Assembly: GCF_014522265.1 (NCBI RefSeq)
Contig: NZ_CP017024.1
Location: forward strand, 2,888,001 to 2,952,000
Reading direction: 5' to 3'
DNA length: 64,000 nucleotides
Origin: Pseudomonas oryzihabitans
Lineage (GTDB): Bacteria > Pseudomonadota > Gammaproteobacteria > Pseudomonadales > Pseudomonadaceae
Shown: positions 1 to 9,249 of the stretch, in pieces
Layout: each line of letters opens with the position of its first letter
Numbering within the stretch: position 1 is the first letter of the stretch
Translations under genes and position numbers: made by a program
The notes under the pieces: model-generated
Seen by the model: only the letters and a program-made list of their open reading frames with translations
What the model was told of the DNA's origin: nothing
Databases searched by the model: none

Positions 1-192
1 TTCGATCTGCACCGTCGCCACCGCCTGATAGCGCGGCGCGGCCAGCTGGGTATAGGCCACGCCCAGCAGGGTGCAGAGGGCAATGCAGACGAGCAGGCTG
101 CGGCGATGGCGCCAGAGGGCGGCGCAGTAGCGGGCGAAGCCGATGTCCGCCGCCTGGGTGGCAGCGGGTAGCGAGTGATGCGACTGGTCCAT
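1..192 (-). CDS. Wzc/Wzz-like polysaccharide copolymerase, N-terminus only
   Basis: The first 64 codons of a gene that runs off the left edge of the window. The translation starts MDQSHHSLPAATQ, then a short amphipathic stretch (residues about 16-31), a hydrophobic helix (about 34-50), and a periplasmic-looking start with Y-Q-A-V-A-T-V-Q-I-E. This pattern (cytoplasmic tail, first TM, then a P-R-Y-x-A-x-A-x-V strand) is typical of the Wzz domain in chain-length determinants and Wzc-type tyrosine kinases. Such proteins control export or chain length of surface polysaccharide at the inner membrane. The divergent neighbours at 769 and 2384 are membrane proteins of polysaccharide type, which supports the call. 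Whether a cytoplasmic kinase domain follows cannot be seen. Confidence 0.65.
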   Translation of the reverse strand, partial: MDQSHHSLPAATQAADIGFARYCAALWRHRRSLLVCIALCTLLGVAYTQLAAPRYQAVATVQIE

Positions 193-768
193 GCAGGAGC
201 GGGCCTTGGGCAGGTACGGAGGAGGACAGCCGTCGCGGCCGCGCGCTGTCGAGGAGACACCGCGCGGCGAACCGGGGGCGAAATCGTCACGCCAGGCAGG
301 GCACAGCTTGGAACACCAGGCGCTGGATCAGGGATCCGCACCTTGTCGGCTGGAGTGCTGCGTCGACTCTAAGCGAAAGCAAAAGCCAAAAATGTGACAC
401 TCCATGCAGAACGTGACAGATGCCCGCTTGGCAGTCTCAAGGTGCTAAGGCAGTCTTCTTCGCGACCTGTCGTGTCTCCGGACGACAAGCCCTGGCTTGC
501 GCCGGGTTTTCCGGAGCCGCTGGTGCCCTGCCGAGGCTGGCGGGCGCACCCGGGTATCAGATGCAAACGCCGCTGCCTTCCGGCAACGGCGTGTTCCTGA
601 CGGCTTCTTGAATGTAGTCAGCGGTTGAAGCCCGGTTACCCGCCCATGCGCCGCTTGGCCTGCGTGGGCGGTCTTGCACCGGCTGTACCAGGCCTGCGGA
701 AGATGGCGCCTGGTTCTTCACTGCCCTGGACGGCGTTCTCGACTGCATGGCTGTCAGGAGACAGGACA
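193..768. other. Divergent intergenic region of the polysaccharide locus
   Basis: 576 bp with no convincing gene. It separates the minus-strand copolymerase from the plus-strand membrane protein and so should hold promoters for both. Visible structure: a GC-rich nested hairpin at about 566-594 (outer arms acgccg/cggcgt, inner arms tgcc/ggca, loop ttcc) with no following T-run, and two direct GTGACA elements at 394-399 and 413-418. The short reading frames here lack ribosome-binding sites and overlap on both strands. Confidence 0.5.
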
Positions 769-2346
769 ATGAGCGTGGTATCTGACGTTACCCATCCCGG
801 GGTCCGGGTGGGACGGTGGCCGTTCTGGCTGGGCGGTCTGGCGGTCGGCCTGCTGTTATTGCTGGCCCTGCTGTGGCGCCTGCCGGATTTCCGCGACGGC
901 ACCGGGGCGCAGAATCTCGAAGCCAGCTATCACGTCCTGCTCAGCCTCAATGCCCTGGACGAGTCCGGCGTGGCCCGGCACTGGTGGTTGCCCACGGTGA
1001 CCCTGGGTGGCAGTCACGACAAGCAGGTGTCCTGGGGCGCGACCATTCCCACCCACAGCGGCGACTATGTCTACACCAGCTTCAGCAGCTACGGCTTCCT
1101 CGCGCCCTATTTCGGTCTCAAGGCCGCGGGTCTGACGCCTTCGCTGCACAGCCTCGCGCTGTTCAACGCCGCCCTTGGCGCCCTGACCGCGCTATTGCTG
1201 TTTCGCCTGCTCTACCTGGTGCTGCGCAGCCATGGCGCCAGCCGCGGCCTGGCCGCCACGAGCGCGGTGCTGGGCTGCCTGATCGCGATCTTCAGCCGCG
1301 AGGCGCTGCTCTCCCAGGGCCTGCTCTACTGGGTGCAGAGTTTCTACCAGGTGCTGCTGCTGGCCAGTCTGCTGACCTTCTTCCACTACCTGCGGGCGCC
1401 GGCTGGCCAGCGCAACCGCCTGGGCTGGCTGCTGGCCGGCCTGGTCTGCTTCGGCGCCCTGACCGAATGGACCGGCTACGTCTTTGGCGGTGGACTGGTC
1501 GCGCTGTTCTGGCTGCAGCACCGGCACCTGCCGGAAGGCCGGCGGATGGCCTGGCGCCTGGCCTTCGCCACGGCGCTGGCTGGCCTGCTGGTGCTGTTGC
1601 ACTACAGCCTGGCGGCGGGTCTGTTGCCGACGCTCAAGGCCTTTGCCCGACGCTTTCTCGCCCGCAGCCCGAACAATGCCCACCTGACCGACTTCTTCAC
1701 CGGCTACGGGCTGTCCTTCGGCCTGTTCCTGGCCGCGGTGGCCATCGCCCTGGGGGTGCTGCTCTGGAAGCGCAAGTCGCTGAACTGGCCGCGCAGCACC
1801 GCGCTGCTGCTGGTCGCCGCCAGCGTGCCGCTGCTGGAGAATCTGCTGCTGCTGCAGCACGCCACCCAATTTTCCTTCGATCGCCTCAAGTTCATCTTTC
1901 CCGCCGCGCTGCTGCTCGGCCTGGCCTTCCTGGCGCTGAAGACCCCAGGGCGTGCGGTGCTCGCCGTGGTGCTGGTGGCCGCGGCCCTGCAGAACGGCCA
2001 GACCTATCGCCAGGACCTCGCCGGCTATGCCGGCTGGGGCGCCATCGACCGGCAGAACCAGGCGCTGGTGAGTCTGGTGAAAGGCCAGGTCGCGCTGGAT
2101 TGCACCCTCATCGCCACCGACATGACGGTGCGCGGCTACGCCAACCTGCTGTTCCACCGCAGCATCCACGAATTGCAGCGCCAGCCGCTGGACTACCACG
2201 GCGAGCCGGGCGCCTGCGGCGGGCTCTATCTGGAAGGCCGGGAATTCCGCGTCGACCTGCCGGAATACACCCGCGCCCGCCTGAGTCTGGCGGACGGCCG
2301 CCAGCTGACCTACGCCAAGGTCGAGGGTGACTGGCGCCTGCAATGA
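769..2346 (+). CDS. Polytopic membrane protein, possible GT-C type glycosyltransferase
   Basis: A 525-residue protein. The ATG at 769 is chosen because AGGAG lies at 757-761 and the protein then begins with a short cytoplasmic tail followed by TM1 (about residues 17-37); an upstream in-frame ATG at 625 has no such site. About ten hydrophobic segments follow, then a soluble C-terminal domain of about 90 residues. The first extracytoplasmic loop contains an acidic N-x-x-D-E stretch, as in GT-C glycosyltransferases of the PMT/ArnT type, but I see no diagnostic motif. The next gene (2384) looks like an O-antigen polymerase and starts 37 bp after this stop, so the two probably form an operon for assembly of surface polysaccharide. 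Function is inferred from context. Confidence 0.6.
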   Translation: MSVVSDVTHPGVRVGRWPFWLGGLAVGLLLLLALLWRLPDFRDGTGAQNLEASYHVLLSLNALDESGVARHWWLPTVTLGGSHDKQVSWGATIPTHSGDYVYTSFSSYGFLAPYFGLKAAGLTPSLHSLALFNAALGALTALLLFRLLYLVLRSHGASRGLAATSAVLGCLIAIFSREALLSQGLLYWVQSFYQVLLLASLLTFFHYLRAPAGQRNRLGWLLAGLVCFGALTEWTGYVFGGGLVALFWLQHRHLPEGRRMAWRLAFATALAGLLVLLHYSLAAGLLPTLKAFARRFLARSPNNAHLTDFFTGYGLSFGLFLAAVAIALGVLLWKRKSLNWPRSTALLLVAASVPLLENLLLLQHATQFSFDRLKFIFPAALLLGLAFLALKTPGRAVLAVVLVAAALQNGQTYRQDLAGYAGWGAIDRQNQALVSLVKGQVALDCTLIATDMTVRGYANLLFHRSIHELQRQPLDYHGEPGACGGLYLEGREFRVDLPEYTRARLSLADGRQLTYAKVEGDWRLQ

Positions 2347-2383
2347 ACGCCTTATCCATGAACACGCTGCGAGGAAACCGGGC

Positions 2384-3655
2384 ATGCCGGGTACGCTGAT
2401 CAATCGACTGAGTTTTCTGGCCCTGGGTGGCCTGATGGTCCTGCAGTTCGGCGTCTTCGAACAGAGCCCGACCAACCCGGTGGGCATCCGCTACGTGGGC
2501 GAGCTGTACCTGGCGATCTGCCTGGGTTTCTTCGCGCTCTTCACCCTGAGCACCTGGCATCGGCCGCAGCGCGACTACCGGCTGCTGATGGGCTTCTGCC
2601 TGTTTTCCACGGCGATGTTCGTCGGCCTGCCGGCGGTGTTCGCCCAGCTGTTCTGGGGCCAGCCGCTGGTCTACGGCCTCATCGAGGAGCGGCGCGTGCT
2701 CTACTGCTTCAGCGCCTTCCTGGTCCTGTACCTGGCCAAGCGACTGAATGCCGTGCAGTTCGAGAATCTGATCATCCTGGTCGGACTGCTCTCGGCACTG
2801 CTGTGCTGGCTGTCCTACTTCAAGATGCTGCCGGACCTGCGCGACGAGGTGAAGGACCTCAGCCGCCCCGGACGGGCCTCCACGGGGGCGGGCGCCATCT
2901 TCTTCGGCTACTTCATCTGCATCTACTTCGCCGGTCGCGGGCGTTCCTTCATCGACGGGCAGTTGCGGCCCAAGCTGAGGCACGGCCTGCTGGCGCTGTT
3001 CTTCCTGGCGACCATCGTGGTGGTGTTGCAGACCCGCCAGCTGATCGTGGTCTGCCTGGTGTTCACCATCCTCGCCCTGCGCGCGCGCCTGGTCGGACCG
3101 GCGCTGTTCGGCGCCATCATCATCGCGCCGCTGATCCTCTATCCACACCTGCTGGAAACCCTCGGCTTCAACCTGGATTTCTATGCGCGCTCGGTGCAGG
3201 AAGGCCCCACCGACAACGTCCGGGAAACCACCATTTCCCAGATCATCAACCACCTGCAGCTGTACAACGGCTTGCCCAGCGGCAGCCTCAGCCTGATGTG
3301 GAACGATGGCTTCAAGCCGATCTTCGGCGACTACTTCTTCCTCTCCGATGTCGGCATCTTCGGCACCGTGTTCCGCTTCGGCTTCCTGTCGATCCTGGTG
3401 ATTCCCATCGGCCTGGCGGTCCACTACCTGGTGGCGCGCAAGCTGAGCCGCGACCTGGAATTCACCCTGGCGGTGTTTCTCGCCTTCATGACCATCTGGC
3501 CGCTGCAGGGACTGTTCGAATACCAGGGCACCGCGGCCCTGCTCTTTGTCATGCAGGCGCTGAAGACCTACCACGGCGCGCCCCAGTACGGGGTGGTGAG
3601 CCTGCCGGAGCGACCGGGGGCGCTGCCGCCCGGTCGCCAGGTCTTGCCGGTCTAG
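2384..3655 (+). CDS. O-antigen polymerase/ligase-like membrane protein
   Basis: 423 residues, almost entirely hydrophobic, with about ten membrane segments and one larger periplasmic loop (roughly residues 255-320) before the last helices. This is the topology of the Wzy/WaaL/PelG-type polymerase and ligase group. The start is the ATG at 2384, preceded by GAGGA at 2371-2375; the in-frame ATG at 2327 lies inside the previous gene. The sequence is too divergent to identify the substrate. The stop overlaps by 4 nt, tail to tail, with the YeeE-like gene on the other strand. Confidence 0.6.
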   Translation: MPGTLINRLSFLALGGLMVLQFGVFEQSPTNPVGIRYVGELYLAICLGFFALFTLSTWHRPQRDYRLLMGFCLFSTAMFVGLPAVFAQLFWGQPLVYGLIEERRVLYCFSAFLVLYLAKRLNAVQFENLIILVGLLSALLCWLSYFKMLPDLRDEVKDLSRPGRASTGAGAIFFGYFICIYFAGRGRSFIDGQLRPKLRHGLLALFFLATIVVVLQTRQLIVVCLVFTILALRARLVGPALFGAIIIAPLILYPHLLETLGFNLDFYARSVQEGPTDNVRETTISQIINHLQLYNGLPSGSLSLMWNDGFKPIFGDYFFLSDVGIFGTVFRFGFLSILVIPIGLAVHYLVARKLSRDLEFTLAVFLAFMTIWPLQGLFEYQGTAALLFVMQALKTYHGAPQYGVVSLPERPGALPPGRQVLPV

Positions 3656-4865
3656 CAGCCGGTCAGGCGTTCGACGCGGCGTTCGCCGGGAAAGAAGAAG
3701 GGGCGCAGGCGCACGCCCAGGCTGTTGCCGAAGAAGGCGGCCACCAGCCACAGCCAGCCATGCAGGCTGCCCGAGGCGATGCCGCTGAAGTAGGCGCCGA
3801 TGTTGCAGCCATAGGCCAGCCGCGCGCCGTAGCCCAGCAGCAGGCCGCCGAGCACCGCCGCCACCAGTGACCGCGCGGGGATGCGCAGGCTGGGGCGAAG
3901 CGCCCGGCGAGGCCCGCGGCGGCCAGGGCGCCCAGCATGATGCCAAGGTTCATCACGCTGGTGACGTCGAACCAGAAGGGCTCGGCCAGCGCCCGCGCAT
4001 TGGCCGGTTGCTGCCAGAAGGCCCAGGCGGAGACGTCCAGCCCGAGCAGACCGGCACCCTTGGCGCCCCAGAGCGCGAAGGCCGAGGTGACGCCCCAGGG
4101 GCGACCGGCCAGGGCCAGGGTGACGAAGTTCAGTATCGCCAGGGCGATGGCGCCCCAGACCAGCGGCCAGTTGCCGCGCAGCAGGCGTGCCGCGCCCTGG
4201 TGTTCGCCGGGGACCGTGGCTTCCAGTCTGCCGTGGCGACGGCGCTCCAGCACCACCGAGATCCAGGCGATCAGGGCGAAGGCCGCCAGGCTGACCAGGA
4301 TGCCGGGCAGCACGCCCAGGCTGGTCACCAGGGAGGTGGGCGGCAGGCTGGGCAGGGCGAACCACCAGCCCAGGTGCTGGGTGGCGATCAGCGAACCGAT
4401 GACGAAGAACAGCAGGGTCACCAGCATCCGCGCATTGCCGCCGCCGGCGGTGAACAGGGTGCCGGAGGCGCAGCCACCGCCCAGTTGCATGCCGATGCCG
4501 AACAGGAAGGCGCCGATCACCACCGAGGTGGACAGCGGCGAGACATTGCCGCGCACCGCCTCGCCGAACAGACTGCCGGCGCCGAGGGCGGGAAAGAACA
4601 GCAGCACCGCCAGGGCCAGCATCACCATCTGAGCGCGCAGGCCGGCACCGCGACGGTCGAGGATGAACACCCGCCAGGCCGAGGTGAAGCCAAAGGCGGC
4701 GTGGTAGAGGGTCAGGCCCAGGGCGCCGCCGAGCAGTAGCAGCAGGGCCTGACGACCGCCCACGGCCTGGTTGAGAAAGACCATGCCCACGGCCAGCAGG
4801 CAGGTCGCCCACAGGGCTGCCCAGGGCAGGCGAGGAGAGGAGAGCGTAGAGGTCTGCTGCATCAT
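3652..4865 (-). pseudogene. YeeE/YedE (TsuA-like) sulfur transporter, frameshifted
   Basis: The family imports thiosulfate or related sulfur species across the inner membrane using conserved cysteines in G-C-x-x-G-like motifs. From the ATG at 4865 (MMQQTSTLSS) the frame gives a normal polytopic protein with the first motif GGGCASGTLF, up to L-A-G-R-F-A-P. It then shifts to an arginine/alanine-rich nonsense tail. The expected C-terminus, including the second motif YGCNIGAYFSG and the end RRVERLTGC, continues in another frame and stops at 3652. The join is at the G-run 3892-3895 (C-run on the coding strand). Adding one C restores a continuous protein of about 403 residues, normal for the family. 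Either a recent frameshift or a homopolymer sequencing error. No partner TusA-like gene is adjacent. Confidence 0.8.
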
Positions 4866-5050
4866 GGTTCCGGTAGCTTCGAACTAAAGTCCGACTATTT
4901 TAGTGGGACTTGTTCGGGAATCCCAGCGGACATCTGCTGCTGGTTGAATGAAAAGGTTACATCGATATAACCAGAGGTTATTGGCCGGGCATTACAGCCA
5001 TTTGCTCGGCGTTGTGGTCAAAGCGGCCAAAGGAATCTTCCGGAGTTACC

Positions 5051-6187
5051 GTGTCCGCTGCTGTCGCCCTGTCCGCTTCCGCTTTGCCCACCCTGTCGCG
5101 GCTGCGCGGCTGGACTGCCCTCGTCGCTGCACTGGTCCTGGCCGGTTGCAGCCTGACGCCGACCTCCCAGGGGCCCACGCGCTCGCCGGCCGAGGTGCGC
5201 GCCGAGTTGCTGCGGCTGTTGCCCGCCAGCGTGGCGGATCGGCAGGGCTGGGCCAGCGATATCCAGACCGCCTTCAGCGCCCAGGGTCTCGAGCCCTCGA
5301 CGGACAACCTCTGCGCGGTGCTGGCGGTGGCGGAGCAGGAATCCACCTACCAGGCCGATCCGCCGGTGCCGGGGCTGGGGCGGATCGCCCGGGAGGAGAT
5401 CGATAGACGCGCGGCGCGGGCCTATGTCCCCCAACTGCTGGTGCGCACCGCGCTCAACCTCAAGTCGCCCAGCGGCAAGACCTACGCCCAGCGCCTGGAC
5501 AGTGCCCGTACCGAGCGCGAGCTGAGTCTGATCTTCGAGGACTTCATCGTCATGGTGCCCCTGGGCGGCCAGCTGTTCGGGCGCTTCAATCCGGTACGCA
5601 CCGGCGGACCCATGCAGGTCAGCATCGACTTCGCCGAGGCCCATGCCCGCGGCTATCCCTATGACCGCGACGGGTCCATCCGCCACGAGGTGTTCAGCCG
5701 CCGGGGTGGTCTCTATTTCGGCACCGCGCACCTGCTCGGCTATCCGGCGGACTATTCCACGCCGCTGTATCGCTTCGCCGATTTCAACGCCGGCTGGTAC
5801 GCCAGTCGCAATGCCGCCTTCCAGAGCGCGGTGAGCCGGGCCACGGGGCTGAAGCTGGCGCTGGATGGCGATCTGGTGGTGCCCGGCTCGCGCACCCAGG
5901 GCGAGACCGAGCGCGCGGTCAATCGCCTGGCGCCGGCCCTGGGCATGAGCGACATCGCCATCCGCCATGACCTGGAAGCGGGTGAGTCCGAGGACTTCGC
6001 CAAGACCGATCTCTATGCCAAGGTCTATGCCCTGGCCGAGCGCAAGACCGGTCGCAGCCTGCCGCGCGCCATGCTGCCGGGCATCACCCTGGAAAGCCCC
6101 AAAATCACCCGGACCCTGACCACCGCCTGGTTCGCCCAGCGGGTGGAGGAACGTTGGCAGCGCTGCCGGGGCCGTGCCTCGCGCTGA
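5051..6187 (+). CDS. DUF1615 domain lipoprotein
   Basis: 378 residues starting at GTG 5051, which has GGAG at 5042-5045; an ATG at 5012 is in frame but poorly placed. An arginine-containing N-terminus leads into a hydrophobic stretch and a lipobox L-V-L-A-G-C, so the protein is probably lipid-anchored to the outer membrane. The remainder is rich in charged alpha-helical segments and contains the E-Q-E-S-T-Y stretch and the R-H-E-V-F-S-R-R-G-G-L-Y-F-G-T-A-H-L-L region typical of DUF1615 proteins, whose fold resembles lytic transglycosylases. The biochemical role is not established. It is flanked by a convergent region on the left and a short hypothetical gene on the right. Confidence 0.75.
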   Translation: MSAAVALSASALPTLSRLRGWTALVAALVLAGCSLTPTSQGPTRSPAEVRAELLRLLPASVADRQGWASDIQTAFSAQGLEPSTDNLCAVLAVAEQESTYQADPPVPGLGRIAREEIDRRAARAYVPQLLVRTALNLKSPSGKTYAQRLDSARTERELSLIFEDFIVMVPLGGQLFGRFNPVRTGGPMQVSIDFAEAHARGYPYDRDGSIRHEVFSRRGGLYFGTAHLLGYPADYSTPLYRFADFNAGWYASRNAAFQSAVSRATGLKLALDGDLVVPGSRTQGETERAVNRLAPALGMSDIAIRHDLEAGESEDFAKTDLYAKVYALAERKTGRSLPRAMLPGITLESPKITRTLTTAWFAQRVEERWQRCRGRASR

Positions 6188-6326
6188 GCGGGCAGGGGGC
6201 CGAACGGCGTTTTCCAGGTGACGAGGGTCGGGCCCGGGGATGGCAATTGGCCAGACTATTCGCCTACCATGGGGAGATGAAGCGGCCTCGCGCCGTGCGG
6301 TTCTGGTGTAGTCCCTAGAGGTCCAG

Positions 6327-6680
6327 ATGACCGATATCCCCGGCTCCCGGTTGACGCTGATCGTCGACCAGCCCACCCCCACGGCCCGCCATCGGCTGCC
6401 GCCCCGCGAACAGGCCAAGGCCCTGCGCCTGCTGCGCACCCTGGGCCTCGAAGCCGATACCCCGCCGGAACTGGTGCTGGCCTGGCTGGAGCGCCGCGAT
6501 GGCGGCTGCTCGCTGCCGGAAGCGGCGCGCCAGATCGGCCTGGGCAACTGGCTGGGGATCACCACCAGCCTGGCCGATCTCACCCAGAATCTGGCGCGCT
6601 TCGAAGCGGCCTACGCCCTGGACAGCGTGCTCGACTCCCTGAACGTCCTGGTCGAGCAATCGCCGCCGGAGTCCCGCTAG
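6327..6680 (+). CDS. Hypothetical protein, 117 aa
   Basis: A small soluble protein starting MTDIPGSRLTLIV, with AGAGGT about 8 nt before the ATG. It is mostly alpha-helical, with a helix-turn-helix-like middle (S-L-P-E-A-A-R-Q-I-G-L-G-N-W-L-G) and a C-terminal helical end. There is no signal peptide or membrane segment. Codon use matches its neighbours. I do not recognise the family. It is tail-to-tail with the gluconolactonase gene, 3 bp between stops. Confidence 0.55.
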   Translation: MTDIPGSRLTLIVDQPTPTARHRLPPREQAKALRLLRTLGLEADTPPELVLAWLERRDGGCSLPEAARQIGLGNWLGITTSLADLTQNLARFEAAYALDSVLDSLNVLVEQSPPESR

Positions 6681-6683
6681 CCG

Positions 6684-7763
6684 CTAGAGGCCGGCACCGC
6701 GGATGTTGACGTAGAGGCTGTAGAGCGAGTGGGAGCCGGCCATGAACAGCCGGTTGCCTTCCGGGCCGCCAAAGCACAGGTTGGGGCAGCGTTCCGGCAG
6801 GTGGATGTGGCCCAGCGCCTTGCCGCTGGGATCGAACACCCGCACGCCATCGAGGGCTTCGGGCTTGGCCGCCGGCGCGCCACTGCTGCCCCAGCCGCAC
6901 CAGAGATTGCCCGCCACGTCGCACTTGATGCCATCCAGGGCGCCGTATTCCAGCGCCTCGATGTGCTTGCGGCGCTCGCCCAGGCTGCCGTCGTCCTTGA
7001 CCGTATAGGCCCACACCAGGCGATTGGGCTTGGCGCGGCCCTCGACCACATAGAGCAGCTTCTCGTCCGGCGAGAAGGTCAGGCCGTTGGGACCGTTGAG
7101 ATCGCCGATCACCCGGGTCACCGCCAGACTCTCGCCGTCGATGCGATAGACCCCGTCGGGCTGCTCGGTCTTGACCCGATGGCCCTCGTAGTCGCTGTTG
7201 GCCTGGAACGGCGGATCGCTGAACCAGATGGAGCCGTCACCCTTGACCACCACGTCGTTGGGCGAGTTGAAGGGCTTGCCTTCGAAGTTATCGGCCAGCA
7301 CCGTCAGGCGCCCGTCGTGCTCGGTGCGGGTGACCCGCCGGCCGAGACCGTGGGTGGTCGAGCCTTCACAGGCGATCAGCCGACCCTGGCGGTCGCGGGT
7401 CAGGCCGTTGGCGAAATTCGACTGGGCGCGATAGGTGTCCAGCCGGCCGCTGACCTCATCCCAGCGCACGATGCGGTTGTTGGGGATGTCGCTCATCAGC
7501 AGGTAGTTGCCGTCGCCGATCCATACCGGCCCTTCGGCCCAGCGCAGACCGGTGGCCAGGCGCTCGACGCTGGCGTTGAACAGCCGCAATTCCAGGAAGC
7601 GGTCGTCGAGGATCTCGATCAGCGGATCGGGATAGCGTTGGCTCAGGGGTTCGGCGGCGCGGGCGAGGGTGGGTAGCGCGAGGGCCGCGCTGCAGATGAG
7701 GCCGCCCTGAAGCAGACGACGACGCGACAGCGGCCGGGCGAGCCCCGGGGAAGAGTCATGCAT
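6684..7763 (-). CDS. SMP-30/gluconolactonase family protein, Tat-exported
   Basis: 359 residues. The N-terminus carries a twin-arginine signal (S-R-R-R-L-L followed by a hydrophobic stretch and A-R-A cleavage near residue 36), so export is folded and periplasmic. The body is a six-bladed beta-propeller of the SMP-30/LRE type: E-G-P-V-W near residue 75 supplies the metal-binding glutamate, N-G-L-T and S-P-N-D-V supply the usual metal-binding asparagines, and G-P-N-G-L-T-F-S-P-D-E is the fifth-blade signature. The family hydrolyses sugar lactones such as gluconolactone. The gene stands alone; a palindrome at 7836-7848 in its promoter region may be a regulator site. Confidence 0.85.
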   Translation of the reverse strand: MHDSSPGLARPLSRRRLLQGGLICSAALALPTLARAAEPLSQRYPDPLIEILDDRFLELRLFNASVERLATGLRWAEGPVWIGDGNYLLMSDIPNNRIVRWDEVSGRLDTYRAQSNFANGLTRDRQGRLIACEGSTTHGLGRRVTRTEHDGRLTVLADNFEGKPFNSPNDVVVKGDGSIWFSDPPFQANSDYEGHRVKTEQPDGVYRIDGESLAVTRVIGDLNGPNGLTFSPDEKLLYVVEGRAKPNRLVWAYTVKDDGSLGERRKHIEALEYGALDGIKCDVAGNLWCGWGSSGAPAAKPEALDGVRVFDPSGKALGHIHLPERCPNLCFGGPEGNRLFMAGSHSLYSLYVNIRGAGL

Positions 7764-7835
7764 GGTGCAGGTCCTTGATTGTTATTGTTCAGACGAGGCT
7801 ATGCGGATCGACCTGCGGCAGCAGACCAATCGTCT

Positions 7836-7848
7836 GACATCATATGTC
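7836..7848. promoter_or_regulatory. Palindrome upstream of gluconolactonase gene
   Basis: GACAT-CAT-ATGTC, a perfect 5-bp inverted repeat with a 3-bp spacer, 73-85 bp upstream of the gluconolactonase start. Its form resembles operators of GntR-family (FadR subgroup) regulators of sugar-acid metabolism. No GntR gene is adjacent, so the regulator is unknown. Confidence 0.4.
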
Positions 7849-7880
7849 TTGTGACGCAGGGCGCCAACCCGGGATCCGCG

Positions 7881-9128
7881 CTACTCGGCGTCCAGCACCA
7901 GGCAGGTACGGCCACGGCCCTGGCGCTTGGCCTGATAGAGGCGCCGGTCGGCTTCGTGCAGAAAGCCTTCGAGGTCATTGGCGAGGCCACTGAAGACCCC
8001 AGCGCTGAACGACAGTGGCGGGGCGCCGGGGGCATAGGTCTGGGCGTGGCAGTAGCGGCGCAGCAGGTCCAGCGCCTGCAGCAGCTGCTCCGGGGGCAGG
8101 CGGCTGACCAGGGCGAATTCCTCGCCGCCGAGGCGGCCGGTCAGGTCCTGGGGCAGGGTGCGAGCCAGTGCCTGGGCAAAGACCACCAGGGCGCTGTCAC
8201 CGCTGGCGTGGCCGTGCTCGTCGTTGATGCGCTTGAAGTGATCCAGGTCGAGCATGGCCACGCTCAGCGAGTGGCCCTCGCGTTCGGCCTGGCGGAACAG
8301 CTCCTGGGCCTGATCCTGGAAGGCGCGCCTGTTGCGCAGTCCGGTAAGGGAATCGTACTGGGCGGCATGGGTGAGGGCGCGCATGAGGTCCCGCCGCTCC
8401 AGGGTCGAGACCACCCGGCAGTTGAGCTCCTCGGGGCAGAAGGGCTTGCGCAGGAAATCGTCGGCGCCCTGCTTGATGAACTTGGCGCTGAGCGAGCCCT
8501 TTTCGTCGGCCGACAGGCCGATGATGCTGAGGTCGTGGCGGCGCAGCTTCTGCCGCAGCAGCTGCACCAGTTCGAAGCCGCTGAGGCCGGGCATGCTGTG
8601 GTCCACCACCAGCAGATCGATGTCCGGCTGCTCCTGCAGCAGGCGCAGGGCCTCGTTGCCGTCGCAGGCGTCCAGCAGCTGGTAGCGGTGTGGCGTCAGC
8701 ACGTGGCGGATGTAGTTGCGGGTGGCGTCGGAGTCCTCGGCGATGAGGATCTTGACCGCGGTGTTGCTGTCCAGCCGGCGCAGCAGCCGGAAGGCGAATT
8801 CGTAGGAGTACTGGCTTTCCTTGAGCACGTAGTCGACCACGCCCTTGGTCAGCAGATCATCGCGCCGGCGTTCGTCGTAGGAGCCGCTGAGAACGATGCA
8901 GGGCAGGCGATAGCGCAGCACCAGATCGACGCTTTCGCCATTGGGCGCATCGGGCAGGTTGAGGTCCACCAGGGCGGCAAAGAACAGATTGGCCGAGGTT
9001 TCCAGCATCAGCTCGGCTTCGGCCAGGGTGGCACAGAATACCGGCTCGAAATCGCGCTGCTGACGAAAGAGGTGCGCCAGAATCTTGAGGACCATGGGGC
9101 TGTCTTCGATGACCAGGATGGAGCGCAC
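7881..9128 (-). CDS. Response regulator with two REC domains and a GGDEF domain
   Basis: 415 residues, cytoplasmic. REC1 (about 1-120) has the acidic pair in V-I-E-D-S and the phospho-acceptor in A-L-V-D-L. REC2 (about 130-250) has A-E-D-S-D and V-V-D-H-S-M-P-G. The C-terminal GGDEF domain (about 260-415) has an intact active site R-L-G-G-E-E-F, so it should make c-di-GMP from GTP. The inhibitory I-site is absent: the residues at that place are L-P-Q-D rather than R-x-x-D, suggesting no product inhibition at this site. The architecture resembles PleD-type and WspR-type regulators. The two neighbours at 9250 and 10587 carry EAL domains. No histidine kinase is adjacent. Confidence 0.85.
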   Translation of the reverse strand: MRSILVIEDSPMVLKILAHLFRQQRDFEPVFCATLAEAELMLETSANLFFAALVDLNLPDAPNGESVDLVLRYRLPCIVLSGSYDERRRDDLLTKGVVDYVLKESQYSYEFAFRLLRRLDSNTAVKILIAEDSDATRNYIRHVLTPHRYQLLDACDGNEALRLLQEQPDIDLLVVDHSMPGLSGFELVQLLRQKLRRHDLSIIGLSADEKGSLSAKFIKQGADDFLRKPFCPEELNCRVVSTLERRDLMRALTHAAQYDSLTGLRNRRAFQDQAQELFRQAEREGHSLSVAMLDLDHFKRINDEHGHASGDSALVVFAQALARTLPQDLTGRLGGEEFALVSRLPPEQLLQALDLLRRYCHAQTYAPGAPPLSFSAGVFSGLANDLEGFLHEADRRLYQAKRQGRGRTCLVLDAE

Positions 9129-9210
9129 CGGTAACTCCTGCAGGACAAGGATCGGCCGAGAGCCGGCCTGGCGTCAGATGAAGCGATCATTCGCCTAGGC
9201 GTATCGGCCA

Positions 9211-9243
9211 AAGGATCGGCGACTTGAATGGTCGCCGATCCTT
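9211..9243 (-). terminator. Hairpin after the GAF-EAL gene
   Basis: Perfect 13-bp inverted repeat (arms 9211-9223 and 9231-9243, 7-nt loop) starting 6 bp after the stop of the GAF-EAL gene at 9250. On the minus strand the second arm ends in CCTT with only three T residues, so it is a weak intrinsic terminator or an mRNA-stabilising structure. Confidence 0.55.
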
Positions 9244-9249
9244 GGCGTT

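Noticed and set aside
394-418. CRP/Vfr site from two GTGACA elements
   Set aside because: The elements are direct, not inverted, repeats, so they do not form the TGTGA-N6-TCACA site.
1192-2487. Minus-strand frame of 431 codons opposite the first membrane protein gene
   Set aside because: Shadow frame rich in Q, A, G and R; the plus strand has a clear membrane protein with a good ribosome-binding site.
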